Positions 1-9,300 of a DNA stretch of 45,964 nucleotides are shown in pieces. This DNA comes from Gammaproteobacteria bacterium. Lineage in GTDB: Bacteria > Pseudomonadota > Gammaproteobacteria > Eutrophobiales > Eutrophobiaceae. The notes beneath the pieces were generated by a model that saw only the letters and a list, made by a program, of their open reading frames with translations, had not been told where the DNA came from and did not search any database. Numbering within the stretch: the stretch's first letter is position 1; the number at the start of each line of letters is the position of its first letter. Made by a program: the position numbers and the translations under genes. The stretch covers positions 1-45,964 of the forward strand of contig JACORW010000109.1 in assembly GCA_016179185.1 (NCBI GenBank), given 5' to 3'.

Positions 1-141
<141 letters not shown>

Positions 142-148
142 TGACTCT

Positions 149-1465
149 TCATTCCAGCGTCTCCACCCGCATTCTGAAAACGTTGCCACGCACCGAATCC
201 AGGGCTTCTATCCGGCTTATGGCTTCATTCATATTTTTCTCCACCACTCGTTGAGTCAGAAAGATAACCGGGACGACGTTCGCGTTCTTGTCCGGCTCCT
301 TCTGGATGATGGCCTCAATGCTGATATCGAGACTTCCAAGGATCGCGGTGACGTTTGCCAGCACGCCGGGTTTGTCCACTGCAGACAAACGCAGGTAATA
401 GGCCGTGCGTACCTCCTCCATCGGCTTGACGATGATGTTGGAAATGGCATCCGGTTGAAACGCAAGGTGGGGCACGCGATTTTCCGGATCGGAAGTCATG
501 GCGCGTACGACGTCCACGAGATCGGAGACCACTGCGGACGCGGTCGGCTCCGCGCCGGCGCCGCGGCCATAGAACATCGTGGGGCCCACGGCGTCGCCCA
601 CGACGAGCACGGCGTTCATGACACCCTCCACGCCCGCAATGGGATGGCGCTTCGGGATCAACGTTGGATGCACGCGCAGCTCGATGCCGTCGCCGCCGTG
701 TCGCGCGATGCCCAGTGATTTGATGCGGTAACCCAGTTCCTCGGCGTAGGCAATGTCCATGACGCCGACGCGACCGATGCCTTCCGTGTACACCTTGTCA
801 AACTGCAACGGGATGCCAAAGGCAATGGAGGCCAGGATTGTCAGTTTGTGGGCCGCGTCAATGCCGTCAATGTCCGTGGTCGGGTCGGCCTCGGCATACC
901 CCAGGCGCTGTGCCTCGGCGAGCACATCCTGAAAATCGCCGCCAAGCTGTCGCATCTCGGTGAGAATGTAATTGCAGGTGCCATTGATGATGCCCGCCAC
1001 CGTCTGGATGCGATTGCCGGACAGCCCCTCGCGGATGGCCTTGATGATCGGGATGCCGCCGGCCACCGCAGCCTCGAATGCCACCATGACACCCTTCCTG
1101 CTCGCGGCCGCGAAAATCTCGTTGCCGTGCAGCGCAATCAGCGCCTTGTTGGCGGTGACGACGTGCTTGCCGCGAGCGATGGCGGCGAGCACCAGCGTGC
1201 GCGCGGGCTCGATGCCGCCGATGAGTTCGCAGACGATCTCCACTTCCGGATCGGCAACTATCGCATTGGCGTCGCCGGCGACACGGATGCCGTCCAGCGC
1301 CAGGGATCGCGCCTTGCCCGGATCCCGCGCCGCGGCGCTGACCACGACGATGCCGCGCCCGGCGCGCCGCGCAATCTCCCCGGCATTCCGGCGCAGTACG
1401 TTGATGGTCCCGCCGCCGACGGTGCCAAGGCCGAGGAGGCCGATTTTTACGGGTTGCAGGGACAT
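149..1465 (-). CDS. hom: Homoserine dehydrogenase with C-terminal ACT domain
   Basis: Reduces aspartate semialdehyde to homoserine with NAD(P)H, the branch point to threonine and methionine. The 438-residue protein has the usual length for the monofunctional, ACT-bearing proteobacterial enzyme. An N-terminal Rossmann motif GLGTVG lies at about residues 12-17. TANKALIA, around residue 105, carries the conserved lysine. A C-terminal ACT domain (from YYLRLSAVDKPGVLANV, about 358-430) suggests threonine feedback control. The ATG at 1465 is followed immediately by the Rossmann segment and fits the family. There is no Shine-Dalgarno sequence: the heptamer array begins 7 bp upstream of the start. 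It lies downstream of alaC on the same strand, an order common in gammaproteobacteria, where thrC usually follows (outside this window). Confidence 0.97.
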   Translation of the reverse strand: MSLQPVKIGLLGLGTVGGGTINVLRRNAGEIARRAGRGIVVVSAAARDPGKARSLALDGIRVAGDANAIVADPEVEIVCELIGGIEPARTLVLAAIARGKHVVTANKALIALHGNEIFAAASRKGVMVAFEAAVAGGIPIIKAIREGLSGNRIQTVAGIINGTCNYILTEMRQLGGDFQDVLAEAQRLGYAEADPTTDIDGIDAAHKLTILASIAFGIPLQFDKVYTEGIGRVGVMDIAYAEELGYRIKSLGIARHGGDGIELRVHPTLIPKRHPIAGVEGVMNAVLVVGDAVGPTMFYGRGAGAEPTASAVVSDLVDVVRAMTSDPENRVPHLAFQPDAISNIIVKPMEEVRTAYYLRLSAVDKPGVLANVTAILGSLDISIEAIIQKEPDKNANVVPVIFLTQRVVEKNMNEAISRIEALDSVRGNVFRMRVETLE

Positions 1466-1472
1466 GAATGAC

Positions 1473-1630
1473 GTGGCTGGTGGCTGGTGGCTGGTGGCTG
1501 GTGGCTGGTGGCTGGTGGCTGGTGGCTGGTGGCTGGTGGCTGGTGGCTGGTGGCTGGTGGCTAAAAAATGGTTGCCCCTGTGAATGCATTGTCAAGCATT
1601 TATTCTTACCAGCCACTAGCCACCAGCCAC
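1473..1630. repeat. Heptamer-array element, copy B (upstream of hom)
   Basis: GTGGCT (1473-1478) followed by 12 perfect copies of GGTGGCT (1479-1562). The 54-nt core is at 1563-1616 and inverted heptamers (AGCCACT/AGCCACC) run to about 1630. The architecture is the same as copy A, but the unit differs by one base (GGCTGGT versus GGCTAGT) and every unit within a copy is identical. With degenerate remnants to about 1660 it fills the whole alaC-hom gap and replaces the hom ribosome-binding region. Confidence 0.9.
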
Positions 1631-1662
1631 GTGTTCCAACTGCCATTAGTCACTGTCACCAG

Positions 1663-2865
1663 TCACCCCACCTTCCTCTCCTCCGCAGGTTCACCGCGCA
1701 TCATCGCCCGCAGTCCGCGCAGCGCCTGCCGGGTACGGTGCTCGTTCTCGATAAGCGCGAAGCGCACGTACCCGTCGCCGTACTCGCCGAAGCCGATGCC
1801 CGGGGACACGGCGACCCTGGCGTCCGCCAGCACCTGTTTCGCAAATTCCAGCGATCCAAACCGGCGGTACTGCTCCGGGATCGGTGCCCAGACAAACATC
1901 GTGCCCTTCGGCTTCTCCACCTGCCAGCCGAGGGCGTTCAGCCCGTTGCACAGCACGTCGCGTCGCGCCTGGTACATCAGGCGGATTTCCTCGAGGCAGT
2001 CCTGATCGTCCTCCAGCGCCGTGATGGCCGCGACCTGGATCGGCGTGAACATGCCGTAGTCGAGGTAGGACTTCAGCCGCGCCAGCGCCTTCACCAGCAC
2101 CGGGTTGCCGACCATGAAGCCGATGCGCCAGCCGGGCATGTTGTAGCTCTTGGACATGGAGAAGAACTCCACGGCCAATTCCTTCGCACCGTTTACCTGC
2201 AGGATGGAAGGCGCCTGGTAACCGTCGAACACGATGTCGGCGTAGGCGAGGTCCTGGATCACCCAGATCCTGTGTTCACGCGCAAAGTCCACGATGCGCC
2301 GGAAGAAGTCCAGTTCCACGCACTGTGCAGTGGGATTGCCCGGAAAATTGATGAGCAGCAGTTTCGGGCGCGGCCAGGAATTCCGGAACGCGGTCTCCAG
2401 CTCGGCGAAGAAATCCCGATCCGGCCCGATGGGCACATGGCGCACGTCGGCGCCGGCAATGATGAAGCCGAACGGGTGGATCGGATAGGCCGGGTTCGGC
2501 ACCAGCACCGCATCGCCGCGATCGCAGATGGCCATGGCGAGGTGCGCAAGGCCCTCCTTCGACCCAAGCGTGACGATGGCCTCGGACTCGGGGTCAAGGT
2601 CCACGTCGTATCGCTTCCGGTACCAGTAGCAGATGGCGCGCCGGAGCCTCGGGATTCCGCGCGACATGGAATAACGGTGCGTATCCCTGCGCCGGGACGC
2701 CTCCACCAGCTTTTCCACGATATGCGGCGGCGTCGGCTGATCGGGATTTCCCATGCCGAAATCAATGATGTCCTCGCCGCGATGCCGCGCCGCCATCTTC
2801 AGTTCGTTGACGATGGCAAACACGTAGGGCGGGAGTCTGTTGATCCTGGGGAAATCGGTATCCAA
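1663..2865 (-). CDS. alaC: AlaC-type alanine/glutamate-pyruvate aminotransferase
   Basis: PLP-dependent class I/II aminotransferase; E. coli AlaC makes alanine from pyruvate and glutamate. The sequence follows AlaC closely: INRLPPYVF near the N terminus, [40 protein letters not shown], the PLP-lysine motif [15 protein letters not shown] and [21 protein letters not shown]. The open frame extends upstream to 3003, but family homology begins only just after 2865. There a TTG codon is preceded by GCAGGA 8 nt upstream, giving 400 residues, so I choose the TTG. An ATG at 3003 would add 46 residues of non-homologous sequence. It is transcribed toward hom. Family members are often mislabelled LL-diaminopimelate aminotransferase. 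Confidence 0.93.
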   Translation of the reverse strand: MDTDFPRINRLPPYVFAIVNELKMAARHRGEDIIDFGMGNPDQPTPPHIVEKLVEASRRRDTHRYSMSRGIPRLRRAICYWYRKRYDVDLDPESEAIVTLGSKEGLAHLAMAICDRGDAVLVPNPAYPIHPFGFIIAGADVRHVPIGPDRDFFAELETAFRNSWPRPKLLLINFPGNPTAQCVELDFFRRIVDFAREHRIWVIQDLAYADIVFDGYQAPSILQVNGAKELAVEFFSMSKSYNMPGWRIGFMVGNPVLVKALARLKSYLDYGMFTPIQVAAITALEDDQDCLEEIRLMYQARRDVLCNGLNALGWQVEKPKGTMFVWAPIPEQYRRFGSLEFAKQVLADARVAVSPGIGFGEYGDGYVRFALIENEHRTRQALRGLRAMMRGEPAEERKVG

Positions 2866-2946
2866 GGCAAAAATCCTGCTTTTTGGGCGCAAAAATGGGG
2901 CCGCAAGTATACGGCATCGCCGGCCGGTTATGGTGAAAGCGCACCA

Positions 2947-2972
2947 GGGGTCGGAGCGTTCGCTCCGGCCCC
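2947..2972. repeat. 26-nt hairpin repeat, copy 1
   Basis: GGGGTCGGAGC, loop GTTC, GCTCCGGCCCC: 11-bp arms with one T-G wobble, followed by TTA. It is the same family as 11739-11764 and 11800-11825. It lies between the divergent alaC and nit genes. Confidence 0.85.
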
Positions 2973-3014
2973 TTATCCGCCGACCTCGTATCCCCGGTGT
3001 CATATACTGCGCCC

Positions 3015-3830
3015 ATGCTGCGGGCGGCGGTGATTCAGATGGTATCCGGCGCGGACGTGGGTCAGAACCTGGCCTGCGCCGCGGACCTCATCGGCCAAGC
3101 GCGCGCCGCGGGCGCGTCGTTCGTCGCGCTGCCGGAGTTCTTCGCCATCATCAGTCCCGATGAGCACGCCAAGCTGGCGATCAGGGAATCCTTCGGACGG
3201 GGTCCGCTGCAGGATTTTCTGGCCGACAGGTCGCGCCGGCATGACATCTGGTTGCTGGGCGGCACACTGCCCCTGACGTCGGAGGAGCCGGAACGGGTTT
3301 ACAACGCGAGCCTGCTGTTTAATCCGGAGGGGCGCTGCGTCGCCCGCTACGACAAGATGCATCTGTTCGACGTGCACGTGGATCGGGAAGGTACGGAGCA
3401 GTACAACGAATCAGCCACGATGAAACACGGAGCACAGCCGGTGGTGGCAAAGACGCCCTTCGGCAACGTCGGCCTGTCTGTGTGTTACGACCTGCGCTTC
3501 CCGGAGCTCTACCGCGGCATGCTGGATGAGGACACAGTGATGATCACCGCGCCGTCGGCGTTCACCGCCCGCACCGGTGAGAAACACTGGGAGATGCTGT
3601 TGCGCGCCCGCGCGGTCGAGAATCTCTGCTTCGTCATCGCGCCGGGACAGGGGGGTGTGCACAATGAGCGGCGCACGACCTGGGGGCACAGCATGATCGT
3701 GGATCCCTGGGGTGAGATTTTATGCTGTGTGGAAACGGGTCCCGGTTTCGCTTGCGCCGATCTCGATTTTGCGGCGTTGCACGAACTGCGCCGGAGTTTT
3801 CCTGCACTGAGCCATAGGCGTCTGATCTAA
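3015..3830 (+). CDS. Carbon-nitrogen hydrolase, Nit1/YbeM-like (probable deaminated-glutathione amidase)
   Basis: Nitrilase-superfamily amidase of 271 residues. The Glu-Lys-Cys triad is visible: E41 in ALPEFFA, K114 in [10 protein letters not shown] and C157 in [13 protein letters not shown]. The motif YDKMHLFDV and the short length place it with the Nit1/YbeM branch, known to hydrolyse deaminated glutathione; substrate specificity is inferred. A GTG at 2997 would add six residues, but the ATG at 3015 starts exactly at the family N terminus (MLRAAVIQM). It lies upstream of tldD on the same strand, a recurring gammaproteobacterial order. The 200-bp gap to tldD holds a long inverted repeat. Confidence 0.9.
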   Translation: MLRAAVIQMVSGADVGQNLACAADLIGQARAAGASFVALPEFFAIISPDEHAKLAIRESFGRGPLQDFLADRSRRHDIWLLGGTLPLTSEEPERVYNASLLFNPEGRCVARYDKMHLFDVHVDREGTEQYNESATMKHGAQPVVAKTPFGNVGLSVCYDLRFPELYRGMLDEDTVMITAPSAFTARTGEKHWEMLLRARAVENLCFVIAPGQGGVHNERRTTWGHSMIVDPWGEILCCVETGPGFACADLDFAALHELRRSFPALSHRRLI

Positions 3831-3865
3831 TGAAGGTATGATGCTGAAGACTCGGATCAAGGGTA

Positions 3866-3983
3866 GAGTCGGTAGGCTGGATCCTTTTTGGCGGACCGTG
3901 TGACGCCATGAATGGCGGAATACGAGCCTACAAGGACGTACTTGCCGGCGTGTCCGACAAAAAGTGATCCAGCCTTCCGACTC
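3866..3983. repeat. Long nested inverted repeat, copy 1 (nit-tldD gap)
   Basis: The left arm (3866-3895, GAGTCGG.AGGCTGGATC then CTTTTTG and CGGAC) pairs with the right arm (about 3951-3983) almost without mismatch. An internal hairpin CGCCAT-GA-ATGGCG lies at 3904-3917. The core, including GAGCCTACA (3924-3932) and the 21 nt at 3939-3959, is shared with the element at 14299-14475. The outer arms are not shared. No protein-coding potential is convincing here. Confidence 0.8.
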
Positions 3984-4029
3984 GAACTGATCCCCGGAAC
4001 ACGTCCCAATCTGGAAGGTCCAAAAGCAG

Positions 4030-5472
4030 ATGAGCAACGCACTCGCACTTGCCGAACAACAAATCCTCACACCTGTCGGTCTCGATGCCGGCGCGCTGGA
4101 ACAGGCACTGGATCGGGTCATGGCGCGCAGCGTGGATTATGCGGATCTGTATTTTGAATCGGCGCGCGCCGAATCCTGGGTACTGGAAGACAGCATCATC
4201 AAGGAAGGTTCCCACAGCATTGACCAGGGTGTCGGCGTGCGCGCCGTCAGCGGCGAGAAATCCGGTTTTGCCTACTCCGATGAAATCCTGTTGCCGGCAC
4301 TGACCAGCGCCGCGGAAACCGCCCGCGCCATCGTCAAGAGCAGCGGCAGCGGACGGCTCGCCGCGTGGCACCGCCATGCGCCGCCGGCACTTTATGGCGC
4401 AGACGATCCGTTGCATTCCGTACCCACTGAACAGAAGATCGCGCTCTTGCGGCGCGTGGACGAACTGGCGCGGCAGCGCGACCCGCGCGTAAATCAGGTC
4501 ATTGCCAGCCTCGCGGCGAGCCACACGACGGTACTCGTTGCCGGCGTGGACGGCACCTGGTGCGGCGACGTGCGCCCGCTGGTGCGGCTCAATGTCAGCG
4601 TCATCGTGGAGCAGAATGGCCGGCGCGAGAAAGGCAGCGCCGGTGGCGGCGGCCGGTTCGGCTACGAGTATTTCCTCGACGGAAAAATCATCGAGGATTA
4701 CGTCGCCGAAGCGGTGGACGGTGCACTCCTCAATCTTGAGGCGGTGGACGCCCCGGCCGGCACGATGACCGTGGTGCTCGGTCCGGGCTGGCCGGGCATC
4801 CTGCTGCACGAGGCCATCGGCCACGGACTCGAAGGCGACTTCAACCGCAAGGGAACTTCGGCATTCTCGGGCCGCATCGGCCAGCGCGTGGCGACACCGG
4901 AAGTTACCGTGGTGGACGACGGCACCATTCCGAACCGCCGCGGTTCATTGACCGTGGACGACGAAGGCACGCCGACCGCGTGCACGACGCTCATCGAGCG
5001 CGGCATCCTGCGCGGGTACATCCAGGACAAGCTCAATGCCCGGTTGATGGGCATGAAGCCCACCGGCAACGGGCGGCGCGAATCCTATGCGCACCTGCCC
5101 ATGCCGCGCATGACCAACACCTACATGCTGGGCGGCGAACGCGACCCGGAAGAAATCATCCGCTCGGTGCAGAAGGGCATCTACGCCGCCCAGTTCGGCG
5201 GCGGGCAGGTGGACATCACCAACGGCAAGTTCGTGTTCAGCGCCAGCCAGGCCTGGCTCATCGAGAGCGGAAAACGCACGCGGCCGGTAAAGGGCGCGAC
5301 GCTGATTGGCAACGGCCCGGACGTGCTCACACGCGTGTCCATGGTCGGCAACGACATGCAACTGGACTCCGGCATCGGCGTCTGCGGCAAGGACGGCCAG
5401 TCCGTGCCCGTGGGCGTGGGCCAGCCAACCATCCGCATCGATGAGTTGACGGTGGGCGGAACTGTGACGTGA
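4030..5472 (+). CDS. tldD: TldD, metalloprotease subunit of the TldD/E (PmbA) complex
   Basis: The 480-residue protein matches the TldD family. The zinc motif HEAIGH begins at about H260 and is followed by [16 protein letters not shown]. Other family segments are the N-terminal [16 protein letters not shown] and C-terminal [18 protein letters not shown] and [17 protein letters not shown]. TldD with TldE (PmbA) forms a cytosolic protease that trims unfolded peptides and matures microcin B17 and CcdA in E. coli. The partner pmbA is not in this window. The ATG at 4030 has only a weak AAGG upstream. The upstream 200 bp is largely the inverted repeat at 3866-3983. Confidence 0.96.
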   Translation: MSNALALAEQQILTPVGLDAGALEQALDRVMARSVDYADLYFESARAESWVLEDSIIKEGSHSIDQGVGVRAVSGEKSGFAYSDEILLPALTSAAETARAIVKSSGSGRLAAWHRHAPPALYGADDPLHSVPTEQKIALLRRVDELARQRDPRVNQVIASLAASHTTVLVAGVDGTWCGDVRPLVRLNVSVIVEQNGRREKGSAGGGGRFGYEYFLDGKIIEDYVAEAVDGALLNLEAVDAPAGTMTVVLGPGWPGILLHEAIGHGLEGDFNRKGTSAFSGRIGQRVATPEVTVVDDGTIPNRRGSLTVDDEGTPTACTTLIERGILRGYIQDKLNARLMGMKPTGNGRRESYAHLPMPRMTNTYMLGGERDPEEIIRSVQKGIYAAQFGGGQVDITNGKFVFSASQAWLIESGKRTRPVKGATLIGNGPDVLTRVSMVGNDMQLDSGIGVCGKDGQSVPVGVGQPTIRIDELTVGGTVT

Positions 5473-5488
5473 TTTCACTTAACACAAC

Positions 5489-6046
5489 ATGACCGAACCG
5501 CTGAATGACCAAGCGCAGGTTCTACTGCAGGCGGCTGAAAGGCTGAACAGGCTCGGCATTCCCTTCATGGTCACGGGGTCAACGGCCATGAGCTATTACG
5601 CCATGCCGCGCATGACTCGGGATATAGACCTGGTGGTGGAAATCGAACCCGCCGATGTGACGCGGCTGGTGGGGGCGTTTGCAGACGATTTCTATATTGA
5701 TGCGGATGAAGTTTTGGCCGCGGCCACCGGACATGGCATGTTCAACGTCATTCACAGCCGACTGGCGGTGAAACTGGACTTCGTGGTACGCAAGGAATCG
5801 CCGTACCGGCGCGAGGAATTTCGCCGGCGTCGGACGGTCAATCTTGGCGGCAGGCAAATCACCCTGGCAAGCGTCGAGGACCTGATCCTCTCGAAGCTTT
5901 ATTGGGCCAAGGACACGCAATCGGTCATGCAGTTGGATGATGTGAGAAATCTGCTGGAATCGAACCCGGACCTGGACGCGGCATACCTGGACAGGTGGGC
6001 GCGTGATTTGTCCGTGCTTTCAATGCTCGACACCATGCGGAAATGA
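5489..6046 (+). CDS. Nucleotidyltransferase-fold protein (AbiEii/DUF6036-like)
   Basis: 185 residues with a minimal nucleotidyltransferase signature. GSTAM at residues 30-34 is followed by RDIDLVV with acidic D45 and D47, and a third acidic position lies in AVKLDFVV (about residue 98). The C-terminal half is helical and contains ASVEDLILSKLYWAKDTQ, typical of AbiEii-like and DUF6036 proteins that pair with a small partner. It overlaps the next gene by 4 bp (ATGA), so the two are probably co-translated. It starts 16 bp after tldD without a clear ribosome site. Its role is unknown; a toxin-antitoxin or antiphage function is inferred from the fold and the pairing only. Confidence 0.75.
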   Translation: MTEPLNDQAQVLLQAAERLNRLGIPFMVTGSTAMSYYAMPRMTRDIDLVVEIEPADVTRLVGAFADDFYIDADEVLAAATGHGMFNVIHSRLAVKLDFVVRKESPYRREEFRRRRTVNLGGRQITLASVEDLILSKLYWAKDTQSVMQLDDVRNLLESNPDLDAAYLDRWARDLSVLSMLDTMRK

Positions 6047-6390
6047 AAGACACCACCGACAGGGTTGCAAAGGTATATCAGGCGATGCTCATGCAGCGCT
6101 CCGGAGAGGAACGTATGCGGATGGCATTCGGCATGTTTCAGTTCGCCCGCTCCCTGGTGCGCGCTTCCGTGCGGGAGCGTTACAGGAAGCACTCTGCCAC
6201 GGAGAATATCAGCGCGGCTGAGGAAACTACCGAGGTTTTCCGCCGCACCTACGGCCGCGACTTTGACCCCGAGACGCTGCAGCGGATTGCACGCCACCTG
6301 GTGCGATTTTCGGCATTGAGCGCCGGCCCGGATTCCACGGCGAACTCTTCATCCACGCGAAGACCTGATCCGGGGGCAGCGGCCTGCTGA
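6043..6390 (+). CDS. Small helical partner of the nucleotidyltransferase
   Basis: 115-residue, charged, mostly helical protein: a segment ERMRMAFGMFQFARSLVRAS, then VFRRTYGRDFDPETLQRIARHL. From memory, short proteins with an EER-x-FARxxxxAS start and a YGxDFDPE end often sit beside AbiEii/DUF6036 nucleotidyltransferases. It overlaps the upstream gene by 4 bp. The family-like part ends near residue 87. The last 28 residues are read through DNA antisense to the 3' end of the EAL gene and look non-native, so the natural C terminus may have been lost or extended. It could be the antitoxin-like half of the pair. Confidence 0.6.
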   Translation: MKDTTDRVAKVYQAMLMQRSGEERMRMAFGMFQFARSLVRASVRERYRKHSATENISAAEETTEVFRRTYGRDFDPETLQRIARHLVRFSALSAGPDSTANSSSTRRPDPGAAAC

Positions 6391-9300
6391 AGTAATAGCC
6401 CTGCCCGACGTCGCACCCCAGGGCTGTCAGGGCGGCGCACGTGGCTGCATCTTCGATGCCCTCCGCCGTGACCTGCATGCCCAGATTATGTCCCATTTCC
6501 AGCGCGGCACGCACAATCGCCACATTACGGGACTCGCGAAAACCGACGACGAAGGTTTTGTCAATCTTGAGCTGGGTAATGGGCAGATCCTTCAGGTAGG
6601 AAAGTGATGACTGGCCGATGCCGAAATCATCCATGGACAGCCGGATCCCGGCCCGGTGCAATTCGTCGAGGATCGTCCTGCCGCGCATCGGGTCAATCAT
6701 GATGGCGCTTTCGGTGATTTCCAAAGTAAGTCGCCGTAGCGGAAAGCGCGACCGGCGCGCAAGATTCAGAATGTCCGTCCTTAAATTCGGGTCCTGGAGA
6801 TTGCGCGCCGAAAGGTTGACGGCGATATCCAGCCGTACGCCGGCCCGGTCCCATTTCCTGCCCTGGCGCATGGCGTTGGCCAGCACCCAGTTGGTGAGCG
6901 GAATGATGAGGCTGGTCCGTTCGGCAAGCGGGATGAACCTGTCGGGGTAGATGAGGCCGCGCTCCGGGTGCTGCCACCGCAGCAGCGCTTCCACTCCGCA
7001 AGTCCGCCGCTTCTGCAGATCAATCTTGGGCTGGTAATGCAGGACCAGCTCGTTTTCGTCGATCGCGCTGCGTAACCCGCTCAACAGGGCCAGATTTGCC
7101 GGGTCATAGTGGTCAATGCTCCGGTCATACTGGACCCTCTGGTGCAGTTCCTTCGCGGCGCGCAGCGCCATGCCGGCGCGCTGCCACAGCAGTTCGGCGC
7201 TGTCCGCCTGGTCCGGAAAGATCGCAAATCCCATGCGCGGCTCGACGCTGACGGGCAGGGAGGCAACCGTGAATGCCCCCGCCATGGCATTCGCAACCTT
7301 GCCCGTCACCAGGTTGATATCTTCGCTGCTGGCCAAGCGCGGCAGCAGCACGGCAAACTCATCCCCGCCTAGGCAGGCCACGGTGTCCGAATCCCACAAT
7401 GCCTGGCGGATACGGTCCGCGATCTGCTTCAACAGCAGATCGCCGTTACCATGTCCAAGGGTGCTGTTGATGGCATTGAAGTTGTTGATGTTCATCAGCA
7501 GCAGCGCGCAGGCATGGGACCTGGCCCGCGCCTCGTTCACCGCCTGGTCGAGGCGTTCCCGCAGCCGGGCGCGGTTCCCCAGCCCGGTGAGCGCATCATG
7601 ATATGCAAGGAAGTGGACCTTCTCTTCCTGCTCGATGTAGGCCAGCGCAAATGAGATGTCCTCGGCCAGTTCCGACAACAGGGTCAGCTCTTCGCGGTCG
7701 AAAAACCCGGCTTCCCTGGAATACAGGACCACCACCGCGCTGCATGCAGCCCGGGAAAGAATGGGCAGGGAAATTGCGGAGCGGTATCCGCGCCGGCAGA
7801 ACTCCCGCAGCGCGGGGGTCGGTCCTTCTACGGCGGCCAGATCATTCCTGTACACGATCTTTCCCGTGCGCACGGCCTGCCCCACGGTACCGTTACCCTC
7901 CGGCCGATCCTCCCGCGCGGAAAACTTCACGCCGGTTATCAACTCCCGGTCCGCGTCCGGCCCGGATATCGCCATGGGCGTGATCGAATGCGTACCGGGA
8001 TCCACATTGCCGATCCACGCCAGACCGAACTGACCCTGCTCGACGGCGATGCGGCACACTTGTTCGAACAGCCGCTGCCGGTCCCGTTCCCGGACAATGA
8101 GCATGTTGATGCCGCTCAGGACGGCGTAAATCCTGTTTAACCTCCGGATGCTGGTTTCGGCGCGTTTGCGGTCCGTGATGACCTCTGTAAACATGATGAT
8201 GCCGCCGATGGCGCCCCCGGCCGTGTGCCAAGGCCGGACTTCCCACCGCACCCAGTCGGTTCTGCCGTCGGCGCGGACAAAGGGATCCTCCTCGCATTTT
8301 TCTATGGCGCCCGCAAGACAACGCTGGTGGCACTGCCGCCAGCGGTCGGGGATCTCGGGAAACAATTCATAGTGACTGCGACCGATGACATCCTGGTCGC
8401 CGAGGCCATAGTCGGACAGAAAGCGGCGGCTCGCCACGAGATAACGCATGTCGCGATCCAGCATGGCAATGGCAGCCGGGCTGTGCTCCACGAACAGCCG
8501 CAACTGTTCCTCACGTTCCCGCAGCGTCCCCTCAGCGCGCTTGCGTTCAGTGATGTCAATAAACAGGGAGATCACGCGCTTCTCCTCCCCGACCTTGACG
8601 ATCTCCGCGGAGCACAGCGCCCACCCCGACTCTCCGCTACGTTTCTGAAAAGCGTATTCCCGGCCACGAAATCCGCCCTTCACCTTCAGTTCCTCCGCCA
8701 GGGCAGCGCGATGAGCCGGACTGAACCACATGCCCAGTTCCACCGAGGTTTTTTCTACAACCTCCTCTCGTTGCAAGCCGAACATGGCGAGGAACGCATC
8801 ATTGACATCAACGAACCGGCCGTCTTTCAGCGCCGAGATTGAAATCGCCATGGGACCGGCCTTGAAGGCAGTTGAGAATCGCTCTTCACTTGTGCGCAGC
8901 GCCTGCTCCGCCCGCCTGCGCTCCGTGATGTCGTTGATGACGCCGACCGAGTACCGCTCTTTCCCGGCATCGTCAAACACCACGGTCGAAAAAACCTTGA
9001 CCCAGATGATGGAGCCGTCCTTTTTCACGTAACGCCTTTCGGCCTGGTGCGGCCTCGCCTCCCCCCTGTGTACGGCTTCGGACATCCGGCGGCTCTCGGC
9101 GAGGTCATCGGGATGCACCAAGTCAAAGGTGTGGAGCTGGAGCAGCTCTTCACGGCTGTAACCGGTGATTTCGCTGAACCCCGCGTTGACGGCCAGGAAC
9201 CGGTCATCCGGGCCCCGCAGCCCGATGCCGACGTTGGCGGATTCGAAGATCTCCCGGAAGCGCCGTTCGCTCTCCGCAAGCTGCGCCTCGACCTGCCGGC

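Noticed and set aside
1473..1562. Tandem array considered as a CRISPR
   Set aside because: Seven-base units without spacers, and no cas genes.
1468..3033. 521-codon open frame on the plus strand containing GWWLVAG repeats
   Set aside because: It is the heptamer array read in frame followed by the antisense of alaC. It has no family similarity, and alaC on the other strand is certain.
3831..4029. Short frames in the nit-tldD gap
   Set aside because: They come from the inverted repeat and read differently on the two arms; no ribosome site.
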